Shown: piece by piece, positions 1 through 7,267 of the stretch
How the letters are laid out: every line of letters starts with the position of its first letter
Position numbering within the stretch: position 1 is the stretch's first letter
Source of the DNA: an uncultured Lachnospiraceae bacterium
GTDB lineage: Bacteria > Bacillota > Clostridia > Lachnospirales > Lachnospiraceae
Direction of reading: 5' to 3'
Length of the DNA stretch: 39,276 bases
Assembly (NCBI GenBank): GCA_904395885.1
Contig: CAJFOF010000024.1
Span: 1-39,276 of the forward strand
Translations under genes and position numbers: made by a program
The notes under the pieces: model-generated
Told to the model about the DNA's origin: nothing
Seen by the model: only the letters and a program-made list of their open reading frames with translations
Databases searched by the model: none

Positions 1-36
1 TATAAATGTAAAAAAATCCAGCTTTCCGACTCGTAT

Positions 37-73
37 AATTCCCTTTAAATGTCTTAAATTCCCTTATAAATGT
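37..73. repeat. short direct repeat at the 3' end of the flavoprotein gene
   Basis: Two near-identical copies of a 16-17 base unit, AATTCCCTT(A)TAAATGT, lie at 37-52 and 57-73. A third partial copy (TATAAATGT) is at 1-9. The second copy encodes the last residues of the minus-strand flavoprotein, so its Ile/Tyr/Lys-rich tail comes from the repeat. No function is evident. Confidence 0.5.
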
Positions 74-1340
74 AAATTAACAACCTCTCCCCCGCCCCTC
101 TCCCGGCCGCCCACCCGGTGGACCAGGCGATCTGCAAGTTGTAGCCTCCGGTGACGGCGTCCAGGTCCAGCACTTCCCCGGCAAAATACAGCCCGGAGAC
201 CTTTCTGGATTCCATGGTGGAGGGGTCGATCTCTTTTACCGAAATGCCGCCCTGGGTGATGATGGCCTCCCGGAAGTCCCTGAGGCCTGTGATGGTCAGG
301 GTAAAGCTCTTGACCGCCTGGACAAGATTCTTTCTCTCCTGGCGGGTGATCTCGTTGACCGGCTTTTCCGGGCTGATCTGGCTGCGCCGGATAATGACCG
401 GGATCATTTTAGCTGGGAGCAGTTTGTTTAAGGAATTTTTGAACTGTTTGTTCTTTGCCTCCTCAAAGTCCCGCAGGATTCTGTGATCCAACTGCTCCTC
501 TGTCAGGGCCGGCTTCAGATCGATGGTCAGCTTTAATGGCCCCTTGCGGAGAGCCTTGCCGCAGTAGCTGCTGGCGCTGAGGATAACCGGGCCGCTGACG
601 CCGAAATGGGTAAAGAGCATCTCGCCAAAATCCCGGTACAGCTCCCGCTTTCCATCTGTGATGCGGATCTCAATATTTTTCAGGGATAGCCCCTGGAGCT
701 CTCTGGCCTCGTCTTCGGCAGTCTCAAAGGGCACCAGGGCCGGGAGAAGGTCTGTCACCTTGTGTCCGGCCTCCTTTGCCCATCGGTGCCCATCTCCGGT
801 GGAACCAGTGGTGGCATAGGAAAGGCCCCCTGTGGCCACGATCACTGCGGCAGCCTCCACCTTTTCCCGGTGTTTTCCCGAAAGGAAGACGCCTCTGCAC
901 CTCTCTTCTCCTGTCTCCGGGTCTGTCTCCAGCCAGAGGCTGTCCACTGCCTGATTCAGGCAAACCTCTACCCCCGACTGATCCAGGACCTTTTTCAGCG
1001 TTTTGATGATGTCGGATGATTTGTCCGATACCGGGAACACCCGGCCTCCCCGCTCCGTCTTTAATGGACAGCCGGCCTGCTCCAGAAGGCTCATCATATC
1101 CTGGCTGTTAAACCCGTAAAAGCTGCTGTAGAGAAAACGGCTGTTAGTCACCACCCCCTGAAGCAGTTCCTCCGGCGTGCAGTCGTTGGTGACGTTGCAG
1201 CGGCCTTTTCCCGTGATAAAGAGATTTTTCCCCAGCTTTTCATTCTTTTCATAGATGCGAACCGCATGTCCCTGGCGGGCCGCCGCAGCGGCCGCCGCCA
1301 TCCCGGCGGCTCCGCCGCCTACCACAATGATCGTTTCCAT
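54..1340 (-). CDS. BaiN/HI0933-family NAD(P)/FAD-dependent flavoprotein
   Basis: A 428-residue soluble flavoprotein of the HI0933/BaiN family (aminoacetone oxidase-like fold). The N-terminal dinucleotide-binding motif VVGGGAAGMAAA lies at residues 6-17. The family signature ITGKGRCNVTN is at about 42-52. The C-terminal FAD-contacting segment AVTGGYNLQIAWSTGWAAG ends near residue 414. The family is widespread in Firmicutes, usually with unknown substrate; the named member BaiN was proposed to act in bile-acid 7-dehydroxylation, and nothing here supports that role. The gene follows the polyphosphate kinase-like gene with a 9-base gap, so the two are probably cotranscribed. The final residues (LLIYIYKGI) extend past the usual family end and are encoded by a short AT-rich repeat. 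The next gene downstream is outside the window. Confidence 0.88.
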   Translation of the reverse strand: METIIVVGGGAAGMAAAAAAARQGHAVRIYEKNEKLGKNLFITGKGRCNVTNDCTPEELLQGVVTNSRFLYSSFYGFNSQDMMSLLEQAGCPLKTERGGRVFPVSDKSSDIIKTLKKVLDQSGVEVCLNQAVDSLWLETDPETGEERCRGVFLSGKHREKVEAAAVIVATGGLSYATTGSTGDGHRWAKEAGHKVTDLLPALVPFETAEDEARELQGLSLKNIEIRITDGKRELYRDFGEMLFTHFGVSGPVILSASSYCGKALRKGPLKLTIDLKPALTEEQLDHRILRDFEEAKNKQFKNSLNKLLPAKMIPVIIRRSQISPEKPVNEITRQERKNLVQAVKSFTLTITGLRDFREAIITQGGISVKEIDPSTMESRKVSGLYFAGEVLDLDAVTGGYNLQIAWSTGWAAGRGAGERLLIYIYKGI

Positions 1341-1349
1341 TTATCAGTC

Positions 1350-2864
1350 TTATCCTTTTCCTTTTTTCTTCCGTTTTACTTCTTTTATCTTTTCTTCCAT
1401 GGCCTCTACCACGGTCTCCACTACTTTTACTCTGGCGTAATATTTGCTGTTTCCTTCTACTACGATCCAGGGCGCGTAGGTGGTGGAGGTTCTGACCAGC
1501 ATCTCATTGACGGCCTCTTCATACTGGTCCCACTTTTCCCGGTTGCGCCAGTCCTCGTCCGTGATCTTCCACTGTTTCGCCGGGTCTTCCAGGCGCTCTT
1601 TAAACCGTCTTTCCTGCTCATCTTTGTCAATGTGGAGCCAGAATTTCAATATGATCGCCCCGGCATTGGCCAGATGCGCTTCCATCTCATTGATCTCCTG
1701 GTAGGCCCGCTTCCAGTCTGCCTCCGTGCAGAAGCCCTCGATCCTTTCCACCATCACCCGGCCGTACCAGGTGCGGTCAAAAATGGCAATGTGGCCGGCT
1801 TTGGGTACATTATTCCAGAAACGCCACAGATAATGATGAACTTTCTCAATATCATTGGGGGAGGCTGTGGGATTTACCTGATAGCCCCTGGGATCCAGAT
1901 GGCTGGTCAGACGTTTGATGGCTCCGCCTTTTCCTCCTGCATCCCAGCCCTCAAAGCCGATCACCACCGGAATCCTCAGACGGTAAATCTCGCTGTGAAG
2001 AACTTCCAATCGTTTCTGCAGCTTATCCAGTTTTTCTTTGTATTCCTCCCTGGTCAGGCTCTTGGTCAGATCGACGCCGGAGAGAACGCCGTTTTTGTAT
2101 CTCTCATTTGGCATCGATGCCGCCGTTTTCTTTTTCCCTGCTGCCTCCTCCCTGCGCTTTGCCAGCTCATATTCCAGCCGGTCTGTGACTGTGGTGAGGA
2201 CTTTCATCGCCGCATAATTCTTGTCTGTGGCTTCAATGATCGTCCAGGGCGCTTCGTTGGTGTCTGTCCGTTCCAACATTTCTTCATTGATCTGAAGGTA
2301 TTCGTCATAATGTTCATTTCTCTTCCAGTCTGATTCACTGACCCGCCAGGAAGCCTCTTTTGACTCTTCCAGCTTCTTAAATCTCTTTTTCTGTTCTTCC
2401 TTGGAAATATATAAAAAGAACTTAATAATGACTGCGCCGCCGTCCGTTAGCTGCTTCTCAAAAGAAAGAATATCCTGAAATGCTCCCGCTACATCCCCCT
2501 CGTCGATCTTACCGTCAAACCGGTCTCTCTGGACTCTGCAGTACCAGCTCCGATCAAAAATGGCAATTCTCCCATTGGCCGGAGTCTTGATCCAATACCT
2601 CCACAAAAACGGACGCATTTCTTCGTCTTCTGTGGGCCTGCTGGACGCATAGACGGAAAAACCTCTGGGATCCAGATTTTGGATCAACCGATTAATCTGC
2701 ACGCCTTTTCCCGCAGCTCCCATGCCCTCAAATACAATGATTACCGGAATCCCGGCGGCTTTGCACTCCCGCTGCAGCACGCCAAGTCTGGCCCCCACTT
2801 CATCCCGGACCATTTTATAGCGCTCCTTGTCAACAGTCTTGGATAAATCGATTTTTTCCAGCAT
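1350..2864 (-). CDS. pap: polyphosphate:AMP phosphotransferase (two-domain PPK2)
   Basis: This 504-residue protein contains two tandem PPK2 domains, the architecture of polyphosphate:AMP phosphotransferase, which makes ADP from AMP using polyphosphate. Each half has a Walker A-like motif: EGMGAAGKG near residues 46-54 and EGWDAGGKGG near 304-314. Each also has a DRSWY or DRTWY motif. The second copy is closer to consensus (GWDAGGKGG, DRTWYGRV), so in this two-domain class the C-terminal half is the expected catalytic one. The start is supported by an AAGGAGGAG ribosome site about 7 bases upstream. A sigma-A-like promoter lies at 2901-2929, and the flavoprotein gene follows 9 bases downstream. 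Substrate preference (AMP versus ADP) cannot be read directly from the sequence. Confidence 0.9.
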   Translation of the reverse strand: MLEKIDLSKTVDKERYKMVRDEVGARLGVLQRECKAAGIPVIIVFEGMGAAGKGVQINRLIQNLDPRGFSVYASSRPTEDEEMRPFLWRYWIKTPANGRIAIFDRSWYCRVQRDRFDGKIDEGDVAGAFQDILSFEKQLTDGGAVIIKFFLYISKEEQKKRFKKLEESKEASWRVSESDWKRNEHYDEYLQINEEMLERTDTNEAPWTIIEATDKNYAAMKVLTTVTDRLEYELAKRREEAAGKKKTAASMPNERYKNGVLSGVDLTKSLTREEYKEKLDKLQKRLEVLHSEIYRLRIPVVIGFEGWDAGGKGGAIKRLTSHLDPRGYQVNPTASPNDIEKVHHYLWRFWNNVPKAGHIAIFDRTWYGRVMVERIEGFCTEADWKRAYQEINEMEAHLANAGAIILKFWLHIDKDEQERRFKERLEDPAKQWKITDEDWRNREKWDQYEEAVNEMLVRTSTTYAPWIVVEGNSKYYARVKVVETVVEAMEEKIKEVKRKKKGKG

Positions 2865-2900
2865 AATACACTCCTCCTTCTCACCATGGATTTTGGTTTT

Positions 2901-2929
2901 AGTATACCCGATATCCCAGCTTCTGAAAA
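2901..2929 (-). promoter_or_regulatory. sigma-A-like promoter of the PPK2 gene
   Basis: On the minus strand, TTTTCA (2924-2929) and TATACT (2901-2906) are separated by exactly 17 bases. They lie between an upstream terminator-like hairpin and the PPK2 start at 2864. Confidence 0.55.
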
Positions 2930-2940
2930 GGGGAATTCAA

Positions 2941-2997
2941 AAAGAACCCTGCCGAAATCCGCACTTTTCCAGGCAGAGATTCCATCAGGGTTCTTTT
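2941..2997 (-). terminator. hairpin terminator after the aspartate kinase/YcxB operon
   Basis: Arms AAAGAACCCTG (2941-2951) and CAGGGTTCTTT (2986-2996) are perfectly complementary. On the minus strand the stem is followed by a T run. Inner bases can extend the stem imperfectly. It is A/T-flanked on both sides and so could work in either direction, but both flanking genes are on the minus strand. Confidence 0.7.
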
Positions 2998-2998
2998 C

Positions 2999-3523
2999 TT
3001 ATTCTACATGCTGCACCGGCTTTCCGGTTGCTTTCTCTATAAACTCCCGAAACTCATCCGGCGTGCCGCCGCAGAGATGAGCTTTGTCGTAAAGCTGGGC
3101 GTGGCTTGGGCTGAAGATAAAGACAAAATAGCCGGCTGTCTCCGCCACAAGTTGAATTTTGTCGTATTTCCACTGGGATTTTCCCACATCTGTCGCCGTG
3201 TCAAAACCGTCCGGCCTGAAAATGGCCGTGGCTCCCTCCGTGCCGGGCAGCAGCCTTTTCCAGGCAACCCAGCCATTGATCCTGTCTTCAAAGAGCAATG
3301 CTACAAGGATCATCGCCATGGCCGCCCAGGTGATAACCGCTGAGAATCCGACGGGATCTCCGTCCAGAAAGTTCACGATCGACAGCAGCAGCCCCAATGC
3401 CAGGACAATCCATCCGAATATATGGGAACGCCTGCTGCGCTTCCTGCGAACAGTCTTTCTCATCGCCTTTGCCATGACAGCCATAGTCTCCCAATTGTAT
3501 GTGGTCTCACATTTGAATTCCAT
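2999..3523 (-). CDS. YcxB-like membrane protein
   Basis: A 174-residue protein with a basic N-terminal region (MRKTVRRKRSRRS, about 21-33) and two hydrophobic segments at about 35-50 and 60-78. The C-terminal cytosolic domain resembles the YcxB-like fold (FRPDGFDTATDVGKSQWKY followed by the pattern I-x-L-V-A-E-T). Family function is unknown. The start follows a GGAGGG ribosome site. The gene begins 23 bases after the aspartate kinase stop, so the two are probably cotranscribed, and the strong hairpin at 2941-2997 ends the unit. Identification rests on general pattern and topology, not on catalytic residues. Confidence 0.6.
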   Translation of the reverse strand: MEFKCETTYNWETMAVMAKAMRKTVRRKRSRRSHIFGWIVLALGLLLSIVNFLDGDPVGFSAVITWAAMAMILVALLFEDRINGWVAWKRLLPGTEGATAIFRPDGFDTATDVGKSQWKYDKIQLVAETAGYFVFIFSPSHAQLYDKAHLCGGTPDEFREFIEKATGKPVQHVE

Positions 3524-3546
3524 GCGCCCTCCGGATCTGTACGCCT

Positions 3547-4866
3547 CTACAGTGCCGCCGAAACAAAAATATCGTAAATCGCTTTGATAGCAGGTTCAAA
3601 GTCTGCGTTCTTCACACCGATGATGATGTTGAACTCGCTGGATCCCTGATCGATCATCTTGACATTGATCCTGGCGTGGGCCAGGGCAGAGAAAATCCTT
3701 CCGGCTGTTCCCCGGGTGGCCTTCATTCCCCGTCCGACGACGGCGATCAATGCCAGATCTGCCTCCAGATCCACCAGATCCGGCTCCACTTCCCTGTGAA
3801 TTCCTGCGATCACCGACTGTTCATACTCTTCAAATTCCGACTGGTGGACAAATACCGTCATGGTGTCGATGCCGGACGGCATATGCTCGATGGAGATGTT
3901 GTGCCGCTCAAATACGGAGAGGACCTTTCGGCAGAATCCCACCTCCGCGTTCATCATGGCTTTTTCAATGTTTATGGAGCAGAATCCCTTCTTTCCTGCG
4001 ATCCCGGTGATGACGTACCGGGGCTTGCGGCAGGTGCTCTCCACAATGAGGGTTCCCTTCTCCTCTGGCTTATTGGTATTGCGGATATTGATGGGGATTC
4101 CCTCTTTTCTCACCGGAAAAATGGCGTCCTCGTGAAGTACGCTGGCCCCCATATAGGAAAGCTCTCTCAGCTCCCGGTACGTGATGGTCTCGATGACCTC
4201 CGGATCCTCAATGATCCTGGGATCCGCCACCAAAAATCCGGAAACATCCGTCCAGTTCTCGTACATGTCTGCATGGATGGCTCTGGCCACCAGAGAACCG
4301 GTGATATCAGAACCGCCTCTTGAAAAGGTTTTGATGCTGCCGTCTGTACTGGAACCGTAAAAGCCGGGAATGACCGCCCTGTCCACATGCTCCAGTCGCT
4401 CTGCCAGCTCCCGATTGGTCTCCTCAAAGTTCAGATTTCCTTTATCGTCAAAAGAGATCACATCCGCCGCGTCGATAAACTCATAGCCCAGATAGCAGGC
4501 CATGACAAGGCCATTTAAGTATTCTCCTCTGGAAGCGGCATAATCTCTCCCGGCAGCCGCTGTAAAGTTCTCTTCGATCCGGTCAAACTCATGATCCAGA
4601 TTCAGATTCAGGTCAAGGCCGTCGATAATATCTGTGTAACGCTTCTTGATTTTTTCCAGGATTTTTTTATAGCTTCCCCCGGTGGACGCTGCATCGTAGC
4701 ACTGATACAGAAGATCCGTCACCTTTTCATCCTTATCATTGCGCTTTCCCGGGGCCGATGGCACTACATAGCGTCTGGCCTTGTCAGCGCGAATAATGTC
4801 GCCTACTTTTTTGAACTGCCTGGCACTGGCCAGGGAGCTGCCGCCGAACTTTACAACCTTTTTCAT
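3547..4866 (-). CDS. aspartate kinase
   Basis: A 439-residue aspartate kinase catalysing ATP-dependent phosphorylation of L-aspartate, the first step towards lysine, threonine, methionine and diaminopimelate. The kinase domain opens with VVKFGGSSLASA (residues 4-15). Other family segments are FSRGGSDITGSLVARA and the ADPRII region. Two C-terminal ACT regulatory domains follow, one starting near KKGFCSINIEKAMM and the other near LALIAVVGRGM, which implies feedback control by an amino acid. The start at 4866 is preferred over in-frame ATGs just upstream because GAGGAG lies 7 bases before it. It has its own near-perfect promoter (4914-4942). A small GCGTC/GACGC hairpin at 4890-4902 sits in the short leader. 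No lysine riboswitch fits in the roughly 40-base leader. Confidence 0.95.
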   Translation of the reverse strand: MKKVVKFGGSSLASARQFKKVGDIIRADKARRYVVPSAPGKRNDKDEKVTDLLYQCYDAASTGGSYKKILEKIKKRYTDIIDGLDLNLNLDHEFDRIEENFTAAAGRDYAASRGEYLNGLVMACYLGYEFIDAADVISFDDKGNLNFEETNRELAERLEHVDRAVIPGFYGSSTDGSIKTFSRGGSDITGSLVARAIHADMYENWTDVSGFLVADPRIIEDPEVIETITYRELRELSYMGASVLHEDAIFPVRKEGIPINIRNTNKPEEKGTLIVESTCRKPRYVITGIAGKKGFCSINIEKAMMNAEVGFCRKVLSVFERHNISIEHMPSGIDTMTVFVHQSEFEEYEQSVIAGIHREVEPDLVDLEADLALIAVVGRGMKATRGTAGRIFSALAHARINVKMIDQGSSEFNIIIGVKNADFEPAIKAIYDIFVSAAL

Positions 4867-4913
4867 TTTCATTCTCCTCATCTTTCGTCGCGTCCCAGAC
4901 GCTGCTTCTGAAA

Positions 4914-4942
4914 ATGATACCCTGATTTAAAAGGACTGTCAA
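4914..4942 (-). promoter_or_regulatory. strong sigma-A promoter of the aspartate kinase gene
   Basis: On the minus strand, consensus TTGACA (4937-4942) and TATCAT (4914-4919) are separated by 17 bases. The -35 box lies only 6 bases beyond the stop of the preceding HD-domain gene. Confidence 0.8.
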
Positions 4943-4948
4943 GAAATT

Positions 4949-5533
4949 TTACAGATTTTCCATCTCCTGATTGACGGATTCCTCGCAGGAGCGCATGGCC
5001 AGGATGGTCTTTTCCATCAGCTCGTCCAGAGTCCAGCCAAGGCGCTCCGCCCCCTGCCTGATCACATCCCGGGAGCACCCCGCGGCAAAACGCTTATCTT
5101 TAAACTTCTTCTTCAGGCTGGAGACCTCCAGATCCATAACACTTTTGGACGGGCGCATCTTTATGGCCGCCCCGATCAGTCCCGTCAGCTCATCGGCGGC
5201 AAACAGCACCTTTTCCATCTGGTGCTCTGGCTCCACATCGGAACACAGCCCATACCCGTGACTGCAGACAGCGTGAACCAGCTCCGGCTCTGCTCCGATC
5301 TCGGCCAAAAGCTCCGGAGCCTTTTTGCAGTGCTCCTCCGGGTATTTTTCAAAATCCACATCATGGAGCAGGCCTGCCATGGCCCAAAAATCCCCATCGT
5401 CCCCATAACCCAGCTCCCCGGCATACCAGCGCATCGTTCCTTCTACCGTCAGGGCGTGAAGGAGATGGAAAGGCTCCTGATTATATTTTTTCAGCAGGCC
5501 GAGAGCCTGTTCTCTTGTAACTTCTGTTTTCAT
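4949..5533 (-). CDS. HD-domain phosphohydrolase-like protein
   Basis: A 194-residue soluble protein of the HD superfamily (metal-dependent phosphohydrolases). The pair H57-D58 lies in AGLLHDVDFEKYPEEH. Other candidate metal ligands are H23 or H26 upstream, H91 (CSHGYG), and the aspartate in FAADELTGL near 110. The substrate is unknown; related stand-alone proteins are annotated only as HDIG-domain proteins. The start at 5533 is chosen because TAGGAGGTAACAGG precedes it, and because the longer frame to 5593 would run through the promoter at 5565-5593. It lies directly upstream of the aspartate kinase gene but is separated from it by that gene's promoter. Confidence 0.8.
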   Translation of the reverse strand: MKTEVTREQALGLLKKYNQEPFHLLHALTVEGTMRWYAGELGYGDDGDFWAMAGLLHDVDFEKYPEEHCKKAPELLAEIGAEPELVHAVCSHGYGLCSDVEPEHQMEKVLFAADELTGLIGAAIKMRPSKSVMDLEVSSLKKKFKDKRFAAGCSRDVIRQGAERLGWTLDELMEKTILAMRSCEESVNQEMENL

Positions 5534-5564
5534 CCTGTTACCTCCTATTTTTGCATTTTCCGTT

Positions 5565-5593
5565 ATCATATCACCAGAAACTGTATTTTTCAA
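5565..5593 (-). promoter_or_regulatory. promoter of the HD-domain gene
   Basis: On the minus strand, TTGAAA (5588-5593) and TATGAT (5565-5570) have 17-base spacing, with a TG dinucleotide one base before the -10 box (extended -10). It faces away from the plus-strand gene at 5697. Confidence 0.7.
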
Positions 5594-5696
5594 TCTTTCC
5601 GGCCTTAACCTCAGGACTCCATGTTGCCGGCCATTTCAGTCACAGTTTTCCTGCAGCGTCATACCTTAGATTAGACTTCTTTCTGGGAGGTTCTCT

Positions 5697-6185
5697 ATGA
5701 ACGCTTATCCATCCATAACCGGCGTCATTCAGGCTGTTAATAGCCTTCAGGATACTTCTGCCGGAAATCTTTGCTCTTTTCTCCTCGACCTTCAGACGGC
5801 CGGAGGCCCGGTTTCTCTTCTGTTGACTGCAAATACCTATGTGATGGGATGCCAGCCTCTAAATCCCGGCGATACCATTACTGCTTTCTATGATCCGGAT
5901 GCCCCTATGGTTCTGATCTATCCGCCCCGATACACCGCTCTTGCCGTTGCAAAAACCGGCGACGGACTTCAGGCTGTCCTGGATATTTTCAGCCAGGATC
6001 TGGTAAATTCTGACGGCACACTCAAACTCAACCCTGACCAAAATACCCAGATCCGGACGCCAAACGGCCAGAGAGTCATGGCTATTCCCGGCGACAGCTT
6101 TCTGATGGTTCTGTATTCCGAAACTACCAGAAGTATCCCAGCCATTACAGTTCCGAAAGAAATCACCGTATTCTGCAGAGGCTGA
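5697..6185 (+). CDS. hypothetical protein of unknown function (162 aa)
   Basis: I do not recognise this 162-residue protein. The ATG follows GGGAGG by 6 bases, and coding character is good through to a TGA inside a terminator hairpin. It has no signal peptide or membrane segment. The first 80 residues alternate hydrophobic strands with turns (SLLLTANTYVMGCQ, GDTITAFYDPDAPM), which suggests a small beta-barrel or OB-like domain. The second half has strand-like TQIRTPNGQRVMAI and ends in EITVFCRG. There are two cysteines apart from the terminal one and no obvious catalytic motif. It stands alone between divergent and convergent minus-strand genes. Confidence 0.75.
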   Translation: MNAYPSITGVIQAVNSLQDTSAGNLCSFLLDLQTAGGPVSLLLTANTYVMGCQPLNPGDTITAFYDPDAPMVLIYPPRYTALAVAKTGDGLQAVLDIFSQDLVNSDGTLKLNPDQNTQIRTPNGQRVMAIPGDSFLMVLYSETTRSIPAITVPKEITVFCRG

Positions 6186-6198
6186 CTTTCAGCCTTTT
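6180..6198 (+). terminator. compact terminator containing both convergent stop codons
   Basis: GGCTGA (6180-6185), CTT loop, TCAGCC (6189-6194), then TTTT. The left arm ends with the TGA stop of the plus-strand gene. The right arm begins with TCA, the complement of the TGA stop of the minus-strand YitT gene. The T run is only on the plus-strand side. Confidence 0.6.
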
Positions 6199-7067
6199 CC
6201 CCCATCCTTGTTTTCCCAAAGCCTTGGAAGGGAAAATCCTCTCCCCCGCGCTTCCTTGACCGGGCTGACGATGAGAAATGCTTCTGGGTCTATTCTTTGA
6301 ATCTCCCGGTTCAGGCGGGCCAGCTCTCTGTTGGCGATTACCGTCAGGATCACGGGACGCTGTTCCCGCAAAAATCCGGTCTCGCTGTGAAGCAAAGTCG
6401 TTCCCCGGTCGATCTCTCCGTTGATCATCTCATTAATTTCTTCGTACTTAGAGCTGATAATCTTTACCTGTGTCTTTGATTCACCGGACACCAGCACCTG
6501 ATTCAAAACCAACGTGTACAGGCAGACTAAAAAAATTCCATACAGAATCTGGTTTCTGTCAGAGAATGTGGCCTGCAGAAGTAATATCAGGAAATCGCCG
6601 GCATACAGACCGACGGAAACCGGAATCCCCCAGAGCCGCTTGGCAATCAGCGGCGGAATATCCATACCGCCTGTGGAGGCTCCGCTGCGAATAACGGTTC
6701 CAATTCCAATGCCGATCATTGCGCCTCCAAATACAGCCGCCAGCATCACATCCACTCCCGTCTGAGGCAAAAATGGAATTTGCTGCAAAATGCCCAGGAT
6801 CAGAGGGTAATAAAAACTGCTGATAATGGTAGTCATGGCAAACTTCCTTCCCAGCACTGCCGCTCCCAGCAGGAACATTCCAATATTGAACATGGAAACA
6901 AATCCCGTCATGGGAATTCCCAGATAGTGCTCGGCTGCCAGGGACAATCCTGTGGTTCCCCCCATAATAAAACCGTTGGGCAGCAAAAACATTACTACTC
7001 CAAGGGCATATATGGTATTCCCGGCAATAATCCATAAAACATCCCGGATAATTTTTTTCAGTTCCAT
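6189..7067 (-). CDS. YitT family membrane protein (DUF2179)
   Basis: A 292-residue integral membrane protein of the YitT family. The N-terminal half has about five hydrophobic helices (for example IIAGNTIYALGVVMFLLP and the GGAMIGIGIGTVIRSG region). The conserved family stretch GASTGGMDIPPLIAKR is near residue 150. The C-terminal soluble DUF2179 domain includes KIISSKYEEINEMI and DRGTTLLHSETGF. Transport substrate and role are unknown. The start at 7067 is chosen because AAGGAGAAAG precedes it; the longer frame to 7127 lacks a good site and enters the untranslated leader. A promoter is visible at 7154-7183. Confidence 0.88.
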   Translation of the reverse strand: MELKKIIRDVLWIIAGNTIYALGVVMFLLPNGFIMGGTTGLSLAAEHYLGIPMTGFVSMFNIGMFLLGAAVLGRKFAMTTIISSFYYPLILGILQQIPFLPQTGVDVMLAAVFGGAMIGIGIGTVIRSGASTGGMDIPPLIAKRLWGIPVSVGLYAGDFLILLLQATFSDRNQILYGIFLVCLYTLVLNQVLVSGESKTQVKIISSKYEEINEMINGEIDRGTTLLHSETGFLREQRPVILTVIANRELARLNREIQRIDPEAFLIVSPVKEARGRGFSLPRLWENKDGGKG

Positions 7068-7153
7068 TTTCTTTCTCCTTGCTTCTATTTTTCTTATATA
7101 GGGTTCCGCTGTCCTAAACGGATGCAATTACAGTGATAAAATCCAGTTTTTTT

Positions 7154-7183
7154 ATTGTATCCCGCCAGCCGCAGGCTTGTCAA
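7154..7183 (-). promoter_or_regulatory. promoter of the YitT gene
   Basis: On the minus strand, TTGACA (7178-7183) and TACAAT (7154-7159) have 18-base spacing. This places the start of transcription about 80 bases before the chosen start codon. Confidence 0.6.
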
Positions 7184-7242
7184 CCCGTCATAAAATTCTT
7201 TCTATCCCCTGCACGGCTCATAAATCCCTTCATATGTTAAAG

Positions 7243-7248
7243 TATAAT
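7243..7248 (+). promoter_or_regulatory. -10 box upstream of the permease/asnB genes
   Basis: A perfect TATAAT lies about 20 bases before the permease ATG. There is no good -35 hexamer at 16-18 bases, so an activator or a different arrangement may be needed. The transcript leader would be very short, with AGGAG at about 7256-7260. Confidence 0.4.
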
Positions 7249-7267
7249 TTAAATCAGGAGTACTGAT

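Noticed and set aside
1266-2333. Long open frame (355 codons) on the plus strand opposite the polyphosphate:AMP phosphotransferase gene.
   Set aside because: It is antisense to a gene with clear catalytic motifs; its translation is low in complexity, rich in Phe and Pro, and it lacks a ribosome site.
4866-4949. Possible lysine riboswitch before the aspartate kinase gene.
   Set aside because: The promoter leaves a leader of only about 40 bases, far too short; only a small hairpin is present.
5534-5593. Upstream extension of the HD-domain protein to 5593.
   Set aside because: This stretch holds a well-formed promoter, and a strong ribosome site lies directly before 5533.
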